Shown one piece after another: positions 51,833 through 61,610 of a DNA stretch of 64,000 nt. The stretch is taken from NCBI GenBank assembly GCA_944388955.1, contig CALXKJ010000009.1, forward strand, positions 1 to 64,000, given 5' to 3'. Both the position numbers and the translations under genes were made by a program. The DNA comes from an uncultured Spirochaetaceae bacterium. Its GTDB lineage: Bacteria > Spirochaetota > Spirochaetia > Sphaerochaetales > Sphaerochaetaceae. The notes beneath the pieces were generated by a model that did no database searches, was not told the origin of the DNA, and saw only the letters and a program-made list of their open reading frames with translations. Position 1 is the first letter of the stretch, and each line of letters starts with the position of its first letter.

Positions 51833-54028
51833 ATGAGCAAGAAGAAAGTAGATTTCATGTGCACGGCATTCCGCGATGGATTCCAGTCCGTCTATGGAGC
51901 TCGTGTATTCACAAAGGATTTCATGCCAGCTGTTGCAGCCGCAAGAGAAGCAGGCATAACTCATTTCGAAGCAGGTGGTGGAGCAAGATTCCAGTCCCTC
52001 TACTTCTATACAAATGAAGATGCATTCGAGATGATGGATGAATTCAGACGCGTTGCAGGTCCCGATGCAAATCTCCAGACACTCGCAAGAGGCGTCAATG
52101 TCGTAGGCCTTGATTCACAGCCGAGAGACATCATCAAGCTCCATGCACAGCTTTTCAAGAAGCATGGAATGACAACAATCAGAAACTTCGATGCACTCAA
52201 TGACGTGAATAACCTCATCGATAGCGGAAGAGCAATCCATGAAGCTGGACTCAAGCACGAAGTGACTGTAACGATGATGAGCCTTCCTGAAGGTGTCACA
52301 GGTGCTCATACACCTGACTTCTACGAGCGCATTCTCCGCGAGATCCTCGATGCTGGAATCCCATTCGATTCCGTATGTTTCAAGGATGCTTCCGGTACAT
52401 CAACACCACACAATGTCTATGAGACAATCAAGAGAGCAAGAAAGCTCCTTGGACCGAATGTAAAGGTCGTATTCCATTCTCATGAGACAGCTGGTGTATC
52501 AATCCAGCAGTATATGTCAGCTCTCGACGCAGGCGCAGACAGCATTGACCTCTCAATGTCTCCATGCTCAGGTGGAACATGCCAGCCAGACATCCTCACG
52601 ATGTGGCACGCACTCAGAGGCACCGACTATACTCTCGATGTCGATATCAACAAGGTACGCGAAGCAGAGAAAGTATTCGAGAAGTGCATGGAGGACTACT
52701 TCCTGCCACCAGAGGCAACAGCAGTCAATCCTGAAATCCCATTCTTCCCACTTCCGGGCGGCGCTCTCACAGCAAATACACAGATGCTCAGAGACAATGG
52801 CCTCATGGATAAGTATCCACAGATTGTCGAGGCAATGGGCGATACAGTAGCAAAGGGTGGTTTCGGTACTTCCGTAACACCTGTTTCCCAGTTCTATTTC
52901 CAGCAGGCATTCAACAATGTCATGTTCGGACCATGGAAGAAGTTCGCTGAAGGCTATGGCAAGATGGTTCTCGGCTACTTCGGCAAGACACCAGTCGCAC
53001 CGGATCCGGAAGTCGTAAGACTTGCTTCTGAGCAGCTTCACCTCGAGCCTACAACAGAGAAGGTTGTAGACATCAACGACAAGGACCCGAAGAAGGGTGT
53101 CGAAGCAGCAAAGAAGATGCTTGAAGAGGCAAACCTCCCGATTACAGATGAGAACATCTTCATCGCGGCAGCTTGCAAGGAGAAGGGAATCCTTTACCTC
53201 ACAGGCAAGGCCAAGGTTAACGGCGTAAGACTCAAGAGCGAGATGAAGAAGGAAGCTGACGCTAAGGCAGCAGCTGCTAAGCCATCACATGCTGGTAACG
53301 GTGAATACACAGTCACAGTCAACGGCAAGGCATATGGCGTCAAGCTCGCTGGCGGCAGCGCTACTGTCAATGGCGTTCAGTATCCATACTCCATCGCTGA
53401 TGGAATCACAGCACCTCAGGCAGCAGCACCGGCTCAGGCAGCTCCTGCTGTACAGGCAGCACCAGCAGCAGTCGTTACAGGAGCAGAGAACATCGAAGCA
53501 CCGATGCCGGGCCTCGTACTCCGCATTGATGTCAAGGTAGGAGACGCTGTCAAGAAAGACCAGGTTGTTGCGGTCATGGAAGCTATGAAGATGGAGAATG
53601 AAATTTACGCTCCTTGCGATGGTGTTATCTCCTCTATTGCAGTATCTCAGGGCCAGCAGCTTCAGTCTGGAGAACTCCTGATGACAATCGGAGGAGTTGC
53701 ACAGGCTGCTCCTGCTGTACAGGCAGCACCGGTACAGCCAGAACCAGCTCCAGTAGCCCCTCAGGCAGCACCAGAGCCAGCTCCAGCAGCTCCTCAGGCA
53801 GCTCCTGCTGCAGGAAGCACAACTATTGAGGCTCCGATGCCGGGTCTTGTCCTCCGCCTCTCTGTAAAGAAGGGTGACAGTGTCAAGAAAGATGATGTCG
53901 TCATGGTCATGGAGGCTATGAAGATGGAAAACGAGATCTACGCACCTTGCGATGGCGTTGTTCAGGACATCCTTGTAAATCAGGGTGACCAGCTTTCCGC
54001 AGGTACTGCGCTTATGATTCTCGGTTAA
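51833..54028 (+). CDS. oadA: Oxaloacetate decarboxylase alpha subunit with two biotinyl domains
   Basis: 731 residues; transfers the carboxyl group of oxaloacetate (or a related acid) to biotin. Residues about 1-300 are the carboxyltransferase barrel (FRDGFQSV, CFKDASGTSTPHNV, FHSHETAGVS, DLSMSPCSGGTCQPD), followed by the PYC_OADA domain to about 460. Then come two biotinyl domains, each with EAMKMENEIYAPCDG: biotin sites Lys586 and Lys697, 111 residues apart, joined by Ala/Pro/Gln-rich linkers. Usual OadA proteins have about 590-600 residues and one such domain. The DNA of the two copies is similar but not identical. Confidence 0.93.
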   Translation: MSKKKVDFMCTAFRDGFQSVYGARVFTKDFMPAVAAAREAGITHFEAGGGARFQSLYFYTNEDAFEMMDEFRRVAGPDANLQTLARGVNVVGLDSQPRDIIKLHAQLFKKHGMTTIRNFDALNDVNNLIDSGRAIHEAGLKHEVTVTMMSLPEGVTGAHTPDFYERILREILDAGIPFDSVCFKDASGTSTPHNVYETIKRARKLLGPNVKVVFHSHETAGVSIQQYMSALDAGADSIDLSMSPCSGGTCQPDILTMWHALRGTDYTLDVDINKVREAEKVFEKCMEDYFLPPEATAVNPEIPFFPLPGGALTANTQMLRDNGLMDKYPQIVEAMGDTVAKGGFGTSVTPVSQFYFQQAFNNVMFGPWKKFAEGYGKMVLGYFGKTPVAPDPEVVRLASEQLHLEPTTEKVVDINDKDPKKGVEAAKKMLEEANLPITDENIFIAAACKEKGILYLTGKAKVNGVRLKSEMKKEADAKAAAAKPSHAGNGEYTVTVNGKAYGVKLAGGSATVNGVQYPYSIADGITAPQAAAPAQAAPAVQAAPAAVVTGAENIEAPMPGLVLRIDVKVGDAVKKDQVVAVMEAMKMENEIYAPCDGVISSIAVSQGQQLQSGELLMTIGGVAQAAPAVQAAPVQPEPAPVAPQAAPEPAPAAPQAAPAAGSTTIEAPMPGLVLRLSVKKGDSVKKDDVVMVMEAMKMENEIYAPCDGVVQDILVNQGDQLSAGTALMILG

Positions 54029-54041
54029 GAGGTAAATTGAA

Positions 54042-55286
54042 ATGGACGCAATCTTAAATGGACTTGTAAGACTCTGGACGTCGACAGGAATCTACGGATT
54101 CCTGTTCCCAGAGAAACTGCAGGAATCTTGGGGAGCTGGAGCCGCGGAGGCAGGCGCAGTCGGTATCGGCTGTGCGCTCATGATCCTCGTAGGCTTCCTT
54201 CTCCTCTACCTTGCTATAAAGAAGGGATTTGAGCCGCTTCTGCTCATTCCGATTGCCATGGGCTGTATTCTCTCGAATATCCCATCAGCATTCATCGCAT
54301 CTGTTGATCCGACATCAGGCGATGCAGGATTCATCAAGATTCTCTACGATGCGGGTATTGAATCGGGACTCTTCCCTGTTCTTATCTTCATGGGTGTTGG
54401 AGCTATGACAGACTTTGGACCGCTTATCGCGAATCCGAAGACACTGCTTCTTGGCGCTGCAGCTCAGCTTGGCATCTTCACGGCACTTATCGGAGCGCTT
54501 CTGCTCTCATTCCTGCCAGGAATCAACTTCGACCTCAATGTTGCCTCTTCAATTGGTATCATCGGAGGTGCTGATGGTCCTACGGCTATATATGTAACAA
54601 GCCGCCTTGCACCGGAATATCTCGGCTCTATCGCAGTCGCCGCATATTCCTACATGGCCCTTGTACCTATCATCCAGCCACCTATCATGAGAGCTCTTAC
54701 AACAAAGAAGGAAAGACTCATCAGAATGCAGCAGCTCAGACCAGTATCAAAAGTAGAGAAGATCATCTTCCCGATCATGGTACTTACAGTCTGCGCGATT
54801 CTCCTGCCTTCCGCTTGTCCTCTTATCGGAGCACTCATGTTCGGAAACCTCGCTACTGAGTGTGGTGTGATCAAGAGACTTTCAGACACAATGCAGAATG
54901 CTCTTATGAACACTGTTACTATCTTCCTCGGCCTCTCTGTCGGCTCGAAGATGGCTGCTGACAAGTTCCTCAACCTCGAGACACTTGGAATCCTCGTTCT
55001 CGGCATGGTCGCGTTCGGCGTTGGAACAGCAGGCGGTGTTCTCCTTGCAAAGCTTATGAACAAGCTCGATCCGAAGCATCCTGTCAATCCGCTTATCGGA
55101 TCTGCAGGTGTATCGGCAGTTCCTATGGCCGCTCGTGTATCTTCGAAAGAAGGCCAGAAGGAAGATACGCAGAACTTCCTTCTCATGCACGCTATGGGAC
55201 CGAACGTATCAGGTGTTATCGGCTCAGCAGTTGCAGCAGGCGTTCTGATTTCTGTTGTACCGATGATGATGGGCGTTTTCGCCTGA
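54042..55286 (+). CDS. oadB: Sodium-translocating oxaloacetate decarboxylase beta subunit
   Basis: 414-residue integral membrane protein with about nine to eleven spans. It decarboxylates carboxybiotin and pumps Na+ out. Key motifs: [19 protein letters not shown] near 170-188, with the Asp of the GGADGPT segment essential in studied enzymes, and [17 protein letters not shown] near 200. The C-terminal [19 protein letters not shown] and [17 protein letters not shown] are also typical. GAGG precedes the ATG, 13 bases after oadA. Strong terminator downstream. Confidence 0.94.
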   Translation: MDAILNGLVRLWTSTGIYGFLFPEKLQESWGAGAAEAGAVGIGCALMILVGFLLLYLAIKKGFEPLLLIPIAMGCILSNIPSAFIASVDPTSGDAGFIKILYDAGIESGLFPVLIFMGVGAMTDFGPLIANPKTLLLGAAAQLGIFTALIGALLLSFLPGINFDLNVASSIGIIGGADGPTAIYVTSRLAPEYLGSIAVAAYSYMALVPIIQPPIMRALTTKKERLIRMQQLRPVSKVEKIIFPIMVLTVCAILLPSACPLIGALMFGNLATECGVIKRLSDTMQNALMNTVTIFLGLSVGSKMAADKFLNLETLGILVLGMVAFGVGTAGGVLLAKLMNKLDPKHPVNPLIGSAGVSAVPMAARVSSKEGQKEDTQNFLLMHAMGPNVSGVIGSAVAAGVLISVVPMMMGVFA

Positions 55287-55310
55287 TTGGCTATAAACCT
55301 GCATTATTGA

Positions 55311-55330
55311 ACGGGCCCTTCGGGGTCCGT
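55311..55330 (+). terminator. Terminator of the oad operon
   Basis: ACGGGCCC-TTCG-GGGTCCGT, an 8-bp stem with a UUCG tetraloop, followed by TTTCCATTT. Confidence 0.9.
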
Positions 55331-55364
55331 TTTCCATTTCACTGTATTGGGCTATCATTCTTCT

Positions 55365-56270
55365 ATGTCAGCTGTAATCATCACACTAGCCATAATCGCC
55401 ATTATCTATATCTGGTCATCGTGCCTTTTGTTCTACAGGGAGAAACCGAAGAAGCTTGTCGCAGATGAGTCAAAGTGCTTTGACCCCGGATGCAAGTCAA
55501 TCATAGTCAAGCAGGACTCAGACAAGGCAGTACTGATGATCCATGGCTTTCCAACAGCACCCAATATGTATAATTACGCGGCAGAACGGATGAAAGCGGA
55601 AGACTATGATGTTTACGCTCCTCTCATCCCCTCTTTCGGTACAGACTGGCACGATTTCATCAAGACAGATTTCTCGTCATGGTATCAATGGATAGAAGAC
55701 TATTACAGACAGCTTGAGAAGGAATACAGAGAAGTCTTTGTCATTGGCATATCAATGGGAGGCGCGATGACGCTGAAGATAGCTGAAAACCATAAGCCGC
55801 AAGCGATTGCAGTCATCGCGGCACCTGTAGTCTATAACTCGTTCTTCCGCGACAGGATTGTCACATCATGGTCTGGTTATCTAGGGCGGATAATCGGCCT
55901 GATATGTCCTGCTATAAAGCCCGGTATCGTGACTTCACGCCCTGAAAGCAACGACGGCAATGAAGACTGGAAAGGCTATGCGGGAACATATCCAAGACAA
56001 GGCGTGTCCCTTATGCATGGCCTTAAAGCCATACGAAGAGATCTTGGCAAGATAACCTCTCCCATGATTTCCATCCACGACAAAGGTGACAAGACAGTAC
56101 CATTTGCAAATCAGGGGATAATCAGAAGAGAAGCAAAAACTAAAAGCGAATTCATTGTCATAGAAATGGGAAACGAGTGCCATCACACACATCACACCCT
56201 TCTGCAATACCACTCAGTTCAGGAAGAGCTTATGGATAAAATCATCAGTTTCTTTGCTGTAAATTCATGA
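55365..56270 (+). CDS. Membrane-anchored alpha/beta hydrolase
   Basis: 301 residues. One N-terminal membrane span (VIITLAIIAIIYIWSSCLLF), then an alpha/beta hydrolase domain resembling monoglyceride lipases and Est30-type carboxylesterases: oxyanion LMIHGFPTAP near 64, nucleophile elbow GISMGG near 133, acid in IHDKGDKTVP near 243 and His in CHHTHHT near 273. The ATG at 55365 is preferred to an upstream TTG (55347); neither has a good Shine-Dalgarno. Substrate probably a short acyl ester or monoacylglycerol. Confidence 0.82.
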   Translation: MSAVIITLAIIAIIYIWSSCLLFYREKPKKLVADESKCFDPGCKSIIVKQDSDKAVLMIHGFPTAPNMYNYAAERMKAEDYDVYAPLIPSFGTDWHDFIKTDFSSWYQWIEDYYRQLEKEYREVFVIGISMGGAMTLKIAENHKPQAIAVIAAPVVYNSFFRDRIVTSWSGYLGRIIGLICPAIKPGIVTSRPESNDGNEDWKGYAGTYPRQGVSLMHGLKAIRRDLGKITSPMISIHDKGDKTVPFANQGIIRREAKTKSEFIVIEMGNECHHTHHTLLQYHSVQEELMDKIISFFAVNS

Positions 56271-56314
56271 AAATGAAATCATATTGCCTGAAGACAGCTT
56301 ATCACGCTGTATTT

Positions 56315-56345
56315 TTGTACACTATTCACGAGAATCAGATATAAT
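56315..56345 (+). promoter_or_regulatory. Predicted promoter of the dCMP deaminase gene
   Basis: A perfect TATAAT at 56340-56345 with TTGTAC at 56315-56320, 19 bp apart. The spacer is long, so the -35 assignment is weak. Confidence 0.4.
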
Positions 56346-56367
56346 AAACAGAAGCGAAGGAGGGCTT

Positions 56368-56859
56368 ATGCCTGGAAAAAGAGAAGATCATATCTCATGG
56401 GATGAGTACTTCATGGGAATTGCGGTACTTTCCTCCATGAGATCAAAAGACCCCAATACACAGGTAGGAGCCTGTATCGTCTCACCAGAGAAGAAAATCG
56501 TCGGAGTCGGTTACAACGGATTTCCCATAGGATGCTCTGACGATGAACTGCCCTGGGACAGAGAAGGTGACTGGATAAACACAAAATATCCATATGTATG
56601 CCATGCGGAGCTTAATGCAATACTGAATTCAACGATTGCCAATCTAAAGGGAGCTACCCTTTATGTGGCGCTTTTCCCATGCAATGAATGCGCGAAAGCT
56701 ATCATTCAGGCAGGGATAAAGAAAATCGTCTATCTTTCTGACAAGTACGAGCATACCGATTCGACTAAGGCAAGCAAGAAGATGCTTCAGGAAGCGGGAG
56801 TCAGCTTCGAGCAGCTTGCCACAAAGCGCAAGGAGCTCGTAATAAAACTTGAGGCATAG
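56368..56859 (+). CDS. dCMP deaminase family protein
   Basis: 163-residue zinc cytidine deaminase-fold enzyme. Likely reaction: dCMP to dUMP for thymidylate synthesis. Zinc motifs CHAELNAI near 81-88 (His ligand and catalytic Glu) and FPCNECAKAI near 108 (two Cys). SWDEYFMGIAVLSSMRSKDPNTQVGA at the start is characteristic of dCMP deaminases. The start at 56368 has AAGGAGGG 5-6 bases upstream. A ComE-type or related deaminase cannot be excluded. Confidence 0.87.
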   Translation: MPGKREDHISWDEYFMGIAVLSSMRSKDPNTQVGACIVSPEKKIVGVGYNGFPIGCSDDELPWDREGDWINTKYPYVCHAELNAILNSTIANLKGATLYVALFPCNECAKAIIQAGIKKIVYLSDKYEHTDSTKASKKMLQEAGVSFEQLATKRKELVIKLEA

Positions 56860-56896
56860 AGCACTATATGGTTATAACACACCATTTCTGAAGCCA

Positions 56897-57301
56897 ATGG
56901 CGGAAGCGGTTAAGAATGGTGGACGGGAAAAGACAAGGCGCTGGATACTGAAGGTTATAGAGAGTCCTATAAGGAACATAAGGAGACGGTATCCGGAGTA
57001 TTCGCTTCCTCGCGACTGCAAGAGACTCGGGGAGCTCTATCTGGAGAAGAGAGTCCCCTACTCTCAGGTAGAGGAAGCGATAGAGGATCTTTCAGATGAT
57101 GCAAGAGACATCTGGGGAGACGATGCGGTAGTAAAATCTCTTGCATATGCCATTGCAGAAGGCATATCGGCATTGCGGATCAAATCACACGCGATGGGAT
57201 TCGTTTTCTGCTATCTTACTGCCATGAAGAAGAATGGAGACAGTGAGAAGAAGATAGAGAGAAAGGCAGAGGAACTCCTTCTCTCCTATCTTGAGACATG
57301 A
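56897..57301 (+). CDS. Hypothetical protein, basic N-terminus and helical
   Basis: 134 residues, not recognised. It is mostly helical and charged: KTRRWILKVIESPIRNIRRRYPEY, then LPRDCKRLGELYLEKRVPYSQVEEAIEDL, an Asp-rich turn (DDARDIWGDDAVV), then KSLAYAIAEGI and a charged tail. No signal peptide or membrane span. The start is uncertain: this ATG has no ribosome site, while a TTG at 56849 overlapping the deaminase stop has AGGAG 13 bases upstream. The frame is well preserved and lies in the same direction as its neighbours, which supports a real gene. Confidence 0.5.
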   Translation: MAEAVKNGGREKTRRWILKVIESPIRNIRRRYPEYSLPRDCKRLGELYLEKRVPYSQVEEAIEDLSDDARDIWGDDAVVKSLAYAIAEGISALRIKSHAMGFVFCYLTAMKKNGDSEKKIERKAEELLLSYLET

Positions 57302-57350
57302 TTAATGGTATCACGGCATCCTCGCTTAGCGGCCATTAGGGAGATTATCT

Positions 57351-59909
57351 ATGATTATCATCAATGGCGTGGGATACAATCCGGAAGCAGATACTACGCT
57401 GCTCGACTATCTTAGAAACACACTGCATCTTACCGGAGCAAAAGACGGATGCTCGGAAGGAGCATGCGGGGCATGCTCAGTAATCATCAACGGAAAGCTC
57501 AGACGCGCGTGCCGTGAAAAGCTCTCCAAGCTCGATAATGCCGAAATAATAACAATCGAAGGACTCTCGGAGAGGGAAAAGAAAGTATATTCTTATGCAT
57601 TCGCTAAAGCTGGCGCTGTACAGTGCGGTTTCTGCACTCCAGGCATGGTCATGGCGGCAAAAGCTCTGATAGACACGAATCCAGAGCCTTCTCAGGAAGA
57701 TATCAGGAAGGCAATCAGGGGCAATATATGCCGCTGTACAGGTTATAAGAAAATCGAGGAGGCGATACTCCTCGCGGCCAAGATCTTCAAAAGCGGTGCT
57801 GAAACTCCTGAAGATGATAGAGATCCAAGGCTTTCCGGCGACATGAAGCGTATCGATGCGGATGCGAAGACTCTCGGCTCAGGTATTTACACAGATGACA
57901 TCCACATCGAAGGAATGCTCTATGCATCCGCGCTCCGCTCCCCAGAGCCACGTATCCGGCTCCTTGGTATCAACACGGAGGAAGCTGAGAAGGATCCAGA
58001 TTTCATAAAGGTAATAAAAGCCGAGGATGTGCCTGTGAACATACACGGACATATCACTGCGGACTGGCCTGTACTGATAGAGAATGGAAAGACTTCAGCT
58101 TATATCGGCGATGCGCTGTGCATTGTAGTTGCATCTACTGAGGAAGCACTGAAACGTATAAAAGACAAGATTGAAATCAGATATGAGAAGCTTGAAGGCG
58201 TGTTCAGCCCAGAAGATGCCAGAAGTGACACTATAGAAGTCCATGAAGGGCAATCAAATCTGTATGACCATGAACACGTTTCCAGAGGCAATGCAGAGAA
58301 AGCCCTCTCTGAAAGTGATTACATCGTTGACGAGGTTTATACGACACCATTCACGGAGCATGCCTTCATGGAGCCTGAATGCGCTGTGGCCATGCCATAC
58401 AAGGAAGATGGCGTATTCGTCTACGCCAGCGACCAGAGCATATTCGATGACCAGAAAGAGATTGCGAGGATGCTTGGCATCGACAAGAGCAAAGTCCGCG
58501 TCAGGGCGACACTTGTAGGAGGAGGCTTCGGCGGAAAGGAAGATATGTCTGTGCAGCACCACGCCGCGCTTGCTGCATGGCTGCTGAAGAAGCCTGTGAA
58601 AGTAAAGCTTTCGAGGCAGGAAAGCCTTATAGTACATCCAAAGCGGCATCCGATGAGAATGCATATAAGGCTTGGTGCTGACAGAAACGGTTATATCAAA
58701 GGTATGAAGGCTGTAATAACAGCTGATACAGGCGCATATGCCTCCCTTGGCGGTCCTGTATTGCAAAGAGCGTGCACACACGCTTCAGGTCCCTATGATT
58801 TCCAGAACTTTGAAATCGATGGCTATGCGTACTATACAAACAACGTCCCAGCAGGAGCTTTCAGGGGCTTCGGTGTCACGCAGTCATGCTTCGCGATTGA
58901 ATCAGCGCTCGATGAAATGGCGGCTAAAGTCGGTATCGACTCCTTCCAGATAAGGCTTATCAACGCATTAAAGCCTGGCGATGTGATGCCAAATGGACAG
59001 ATAGCCTCCCCCGATACAGGAATCATCCAGTGTCTTGAGGCTGTGAAAGATGCATACTACTCTTCGGATAGAACAGGCATCGCCCTTGCGATGAAGAACA
59101 GCGGTATTGGTGTAGGCTCTGATGACATTGGACGCTGTATCCTCTCTGTCGAGAATGGAAAGATTCATATACGCACATCCGCCGCATGCATGGGACAGGG
59201 CTTGCAGACTGTCATGCTGCAAATCGCAGCTGAGACGCTCTCTATGCCATCCACAGCTTTCATCGTCGAGCCTCCTGATACGGAGCGCACCCCAGACAGC
59301 GGTACATCAACAGCATCAAGGCAGACAGCTTTCACCGGCGAAGCAGTCAGAAGAAGCGCTATCAAACTGAAAGAGGCGCTCTCTTCAACTACTCTTGAAG
59401 GTCTTGAAGACCAGGAATTCTATGGTGAGTTCCTCTTTAAGACAGATCCAATAACAAGCACTAAAGCGAATCCCGTATCACACCTCGCTTATTCATATTC
59501 CGCTCAGGTTGCTGAACTCGATGAGAACAATAAGGTAAAGAAAATCACAGCCGCATGTGACGCGGGAACCGTAATCAACAGGACAGCTATCGAAGGCCAG
59601 ATTGAAGGCGGCGTACTGATGGGCATGGGATATGCCCTGACAGAGGATTTCATCATCAATAACGGTGTGGTGGAATCAAAATACGCGACGCTTGGACTGC
59701 TGAGGGCAACAGACAGGCCAGAGATTGAATCAATTCTCGTGCAGGCGGAAGGAAAACTTGAGACATCCTATGGAGCAAAAGGCATTGGTGAGCTATGCAC
59801 AATACCAACAGCACCGGCAATAGCGAATGCATACAGACGGCTTGATGGCAATCCAAGAAGAAGCCTTCCTCTTGTCGGCACTCCATACTCAAGAAAGAAA
59901 TCGAGATAA
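57351..59909 (+). CDS. Molybdopterin hydroxylase with fused 2Fe-2S domain (xanthine dehydrogenase family)
   Basis: 852 residues. Residues 1-150 hold two 2Fe-2S clusters: Cys34, 39, 42 and 54 (plant type) and Cys92, 95, 127 and 129. From about 170 to the end it is the large Mo-cofactor subunit: GSGIYTDDI near 180, HAFMEPECAVA near 335, GGGFGGKEDMSVQHHAALAA near 388, RGFGVTQS near 500, MGQGLQT near 605 and the catalytic Glu in GAKGIGE near 812. No FAD domain and no maturation genes are adjacent. The plan matches aldehyde oxidoreductase and the putative selenium-dependent xanthine dehydrogenases of anaerobes. Substrate likely a purine or another N-heterocycle, unproven. Confidence 0.85.
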   Translation: MIIINGVGYNPEADTTLLDYLRNTLHLTGAKDGCSEGACGACSVIINGKLRRACREKLSKLDNAEIITIEGLSEREKKVYSYAFAKAGAVQCGFCTPGMVMAAKALIDTNPEPSQEDIRKAIRGNICRCTGYKKIEEAILLAAKIFKSGAETPEDDRDPRLSGDMKRIDADAKTLGSGIYTDDIHIEGMLYASALRSPEPRIRLLGINTEEAEKDPDFIKVIKAEDVPVNIHGHITADWPVLIENGKTSAYIGDALCIVVASTEEALKRIKDKIEIRYEKLEGVFSPEDARSDTIEVHEGQSNLYDHEHVSRGNAEKALSESDYIVDEVYTTPFTEHAFMEPECAVAMPYKEDGVFVYASDQSIFDDQKEIARMLGIDKSKVRVRATLVGGGFGGKEDMSVQHHAALAAWLLKKPVKVKLSRQESLIVHPKRHPMRMHIRLGADRNGYIKGMKAVITADTGAYASLGGPVLQRACTHASGPYDFQNFEIDGYAYYTNNVPAGAFRGFGVTQSCFAIESALDEMAAKVGIDSFQIRLINALKPGDVMPNGQIASPDTGIIQCLEAVKDAYYSSDRTGIALAMKNSGIGVGSDDIGRCILSVENGKIHIRTSAACMGQGLQTVMLQIAAETLSMPSTAFIVEPPDTERTPDSGTSTASRQTAFTGEAVRRSAIKLKEALSSTTLEGLEDQEFYGEFLFKTDPITSTKANPVSHLAYSYSAQVAELDENNKVKKITAACDAGTVINRTAIEGQIEGGVLMGMGYALTEDFIINNGVVESKYATLGLLRATDRPEIESILVQAEGKLETSYGAKGIGELCTIPTAPAIANAYRRLDGNPRRSLPLVGTPYSRKKSR

Positions 59910-59923
59910 GCTTACAAAATCAG

Positions 59924-59951
59924 CCTCCTATTGCGTATAGATAATAGGAGG
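59924..59951 (+). promoter_or_regulatory. Leader hairpin enclosing the ribosome-binding site of the DUF1703 gene
   Basis: CCTCCTATT (59924-59932) pairs with AATAGGAGG (59943-59951), which contains the AGGAGG used by the TTG start 8 bases later. The folded RNA would hide the ribosome site. The same structure, with compatible base changes, precedes the second DUF1703 gene at 63267-63294. Confidence 0.7.
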
Positions 59952-59959
59952 AAAACAAT

Positions 59960-61594
59960 TTGGAAAACATTTATACTGATGGCATGAAAGAGCTTCTGAT
60001 GTCACGTTCCGATCTCGCAGCTTTCAGGGATAAGGACACGCTTTATGTAGACAAGACCAACTATGCTTATTTGCTTGCACAGAGCAAGAAGGGCTTCTAC
60101 TTCATCTCGCGCCCACGCAGGTTCGGGAAGTCTCTCTTCTGCTCAACGCTTGCATCGCTGTTTGAAGGACGGAGGGATCTCTTCGAAGGTCTGTATATCG
60201 CAGAGAAGACTGACTATGACTTCAGGAAGTACCCTGTTCTACGCTTCGACTTCAGCGGGATGATGCTCCTGGACACGGAAAGCTTTCTCAATGGCTTCCG
60301 GAAAGATATTGCGCAAGCTGCAATGCCATATGGCATCGATGTGGATATGAATGATGATCCAGCAACAATGCTTAACAATGTCATCAACAGGCTCTACAGG
60401 GAGTATGGCGAATGCGTGATCATCATAGATGAGTATGACAATCCCCTCTCGACAGCCGCAATGAATAAATCCCCGATCGTCAATGATATACACAGCATAC
60501 TCAACTCCTTCTACCAGACAGTGAAGAAGAATTCATCGAGGATAAGATTCCTCTTCATCACAGGATTGGTGAAGCTATCTCATCTCTCGATATTCTCAGC
60601 TATGAACAACCTTGTCGACCTCACGATGGACAAAAGCTTCGCGGGAGCCTTCGGGTATACGGATGATGAGCTCGATGAATACTTCTCGGAAGGCATCGAT
60701 GAGTATCTTGAAGCGAATCCGGAGAAGTATGAGTCACGTGCTGAGTTCAGAGAGATGATAAAGGAATGCTATGACGGCTACCGCTTCTCGCCTGACTCGG
60801 AGATGACTGTCTACAATCCTGTGTCAATCGGATTCTTCTTCAGGAACAAATGCGTATTCGACTACTACTGGGAAGAGACAGGGCTTTCAACGCTTGCTAA
60901 CACGCTAGCGAGGAATTGCGACCTTTCCGCAATTGCTTATGGGAATATCATAGTCACGAAATCGGCATTCCGCAATTTCGACATCATCCAGGCACCTCTG
61001 GATGATATGCCAGATGACAGCATCGCCGCGCTTCTCTATTTCTCGGGCTATCTCACAATCCGGGATTATGACTTCCCAGATATCACAATGGCATTCCCAA
61101 ATACTGAAGTCGCCTCAAGCTTCACTGATAATCTCTTGAAGCTCTATGCAAAGAGGAATTCACGCTTTAACAGCTGGGCGAAGAAGTTCTACAGGGCGTG
61201 CGCGTCCGGAGATGATGAGACCGTAAGAGAAAAGCTTACCGAGTACTTCGATGCATTCTCATATGAGCTCATAGGGGATGAGAAGGAGAAGTTCTTCCAC
61301 GCCATATTCCATGCTGTCTTCATCCTTGCCGGTGTCTATGCGATAACGGAGGACAGAGGACTCTTGGGAAGGGCTGATGAAGTAATCATCGCATCGGACT
61401 TTCTGTGGATATTCGAATTGAAGGTAGATGGAAGCGCGGATGATGCTTTGAAGCAGATTGAAGAGAAAGGATATGCGAAGAAGTATGCTTCGATGATCAG
61501 CCAATACAACCTCAATGTCCGCAAGGTTGGCATAAGCTTCTCATCAGAGACAAAGAGTATCGCTGAGTGGAAATGCATAAATGATTCACAATGA
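59960..61594 (+). CDS. AAA-ATPase with DUF1703 (PD-(D/E)XK-like) C-terminal domain
   Basis: 544 residues. Residues about 1-230 form the AAA-ATPase_like domain: LYVDKTNYAYLL near 28, Walker A-type RPRRFGKSLFCSTLASLF (51-68), and Walker B CVIIIDEYDNPL near 152. SHLSIFSAMNNLVDLT near 212 is a strong family block. The C-terminus holds the nuclease-like core DEVIIASDFLWIFELKVDG near 473-491. It starts at TTG, 8 bases after AGGAGG in a hairpin. The family is multicopy in gut anaerobes and its biology is unknown. A paralogue follows at 63303 with the same leader. Confidence 0.87.
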   Translation: MENIYTDGMKELLMSRSDLAAFRDKDTLYVDKTNYAYLLAQSKKGFYFISRPRRFGKSLFCSTLASLFEGRRDLFEGLYIAEKTDYDFRKYPVLRFDFSGMMLLDTESFLNGFRKDIAQAAMPYGIDVDMNDDPATMLNNVINRLYREYGECVIIIDEYDNPLSTAAMNKSPIVNDIHSILNSFYQTVKKNSSRIRFLFITGLVKLSHLSIFSAMNNLVDLTMDKSFAGAFGYTDDELDEYFSEGIDEYLEANPEKYESRAEFREMIKECYDGYRFSPDSEMTVYNPVSIGFFFRNKCVFDYYWEETGLSTLANTLARNCDLSAIAYGNIIVTKSAFRNFDIIQAPLDDMPDDSIAALLYFSGYLTIRDYDFPDITMAFPNTEVASSFTDNLLKLYAKRNSRFNSWAKKFYRACASGDDETVREKLTEYFDAFSYELIGDEKEKFFHAIFHAVFILAGVYAITEDRGLLGRADEVIIASDFLWIFELKVDGSADDALKQIEEKGYAKKYASMISQYNLNVRKVGISFSSETKSIAEWKCINDSQ

Positions 61595-61610
61595 CATAGA
61601 ATCAGTTGTC

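Noticed and set aside
59924-59951. Hairpin as terminator of the hydroxylase gene
   Set aside because: No T-run follows, and the same hairpin recurs at the second DUF1703 gene, which has a different upstream gene; it belongs to the downstream genes.
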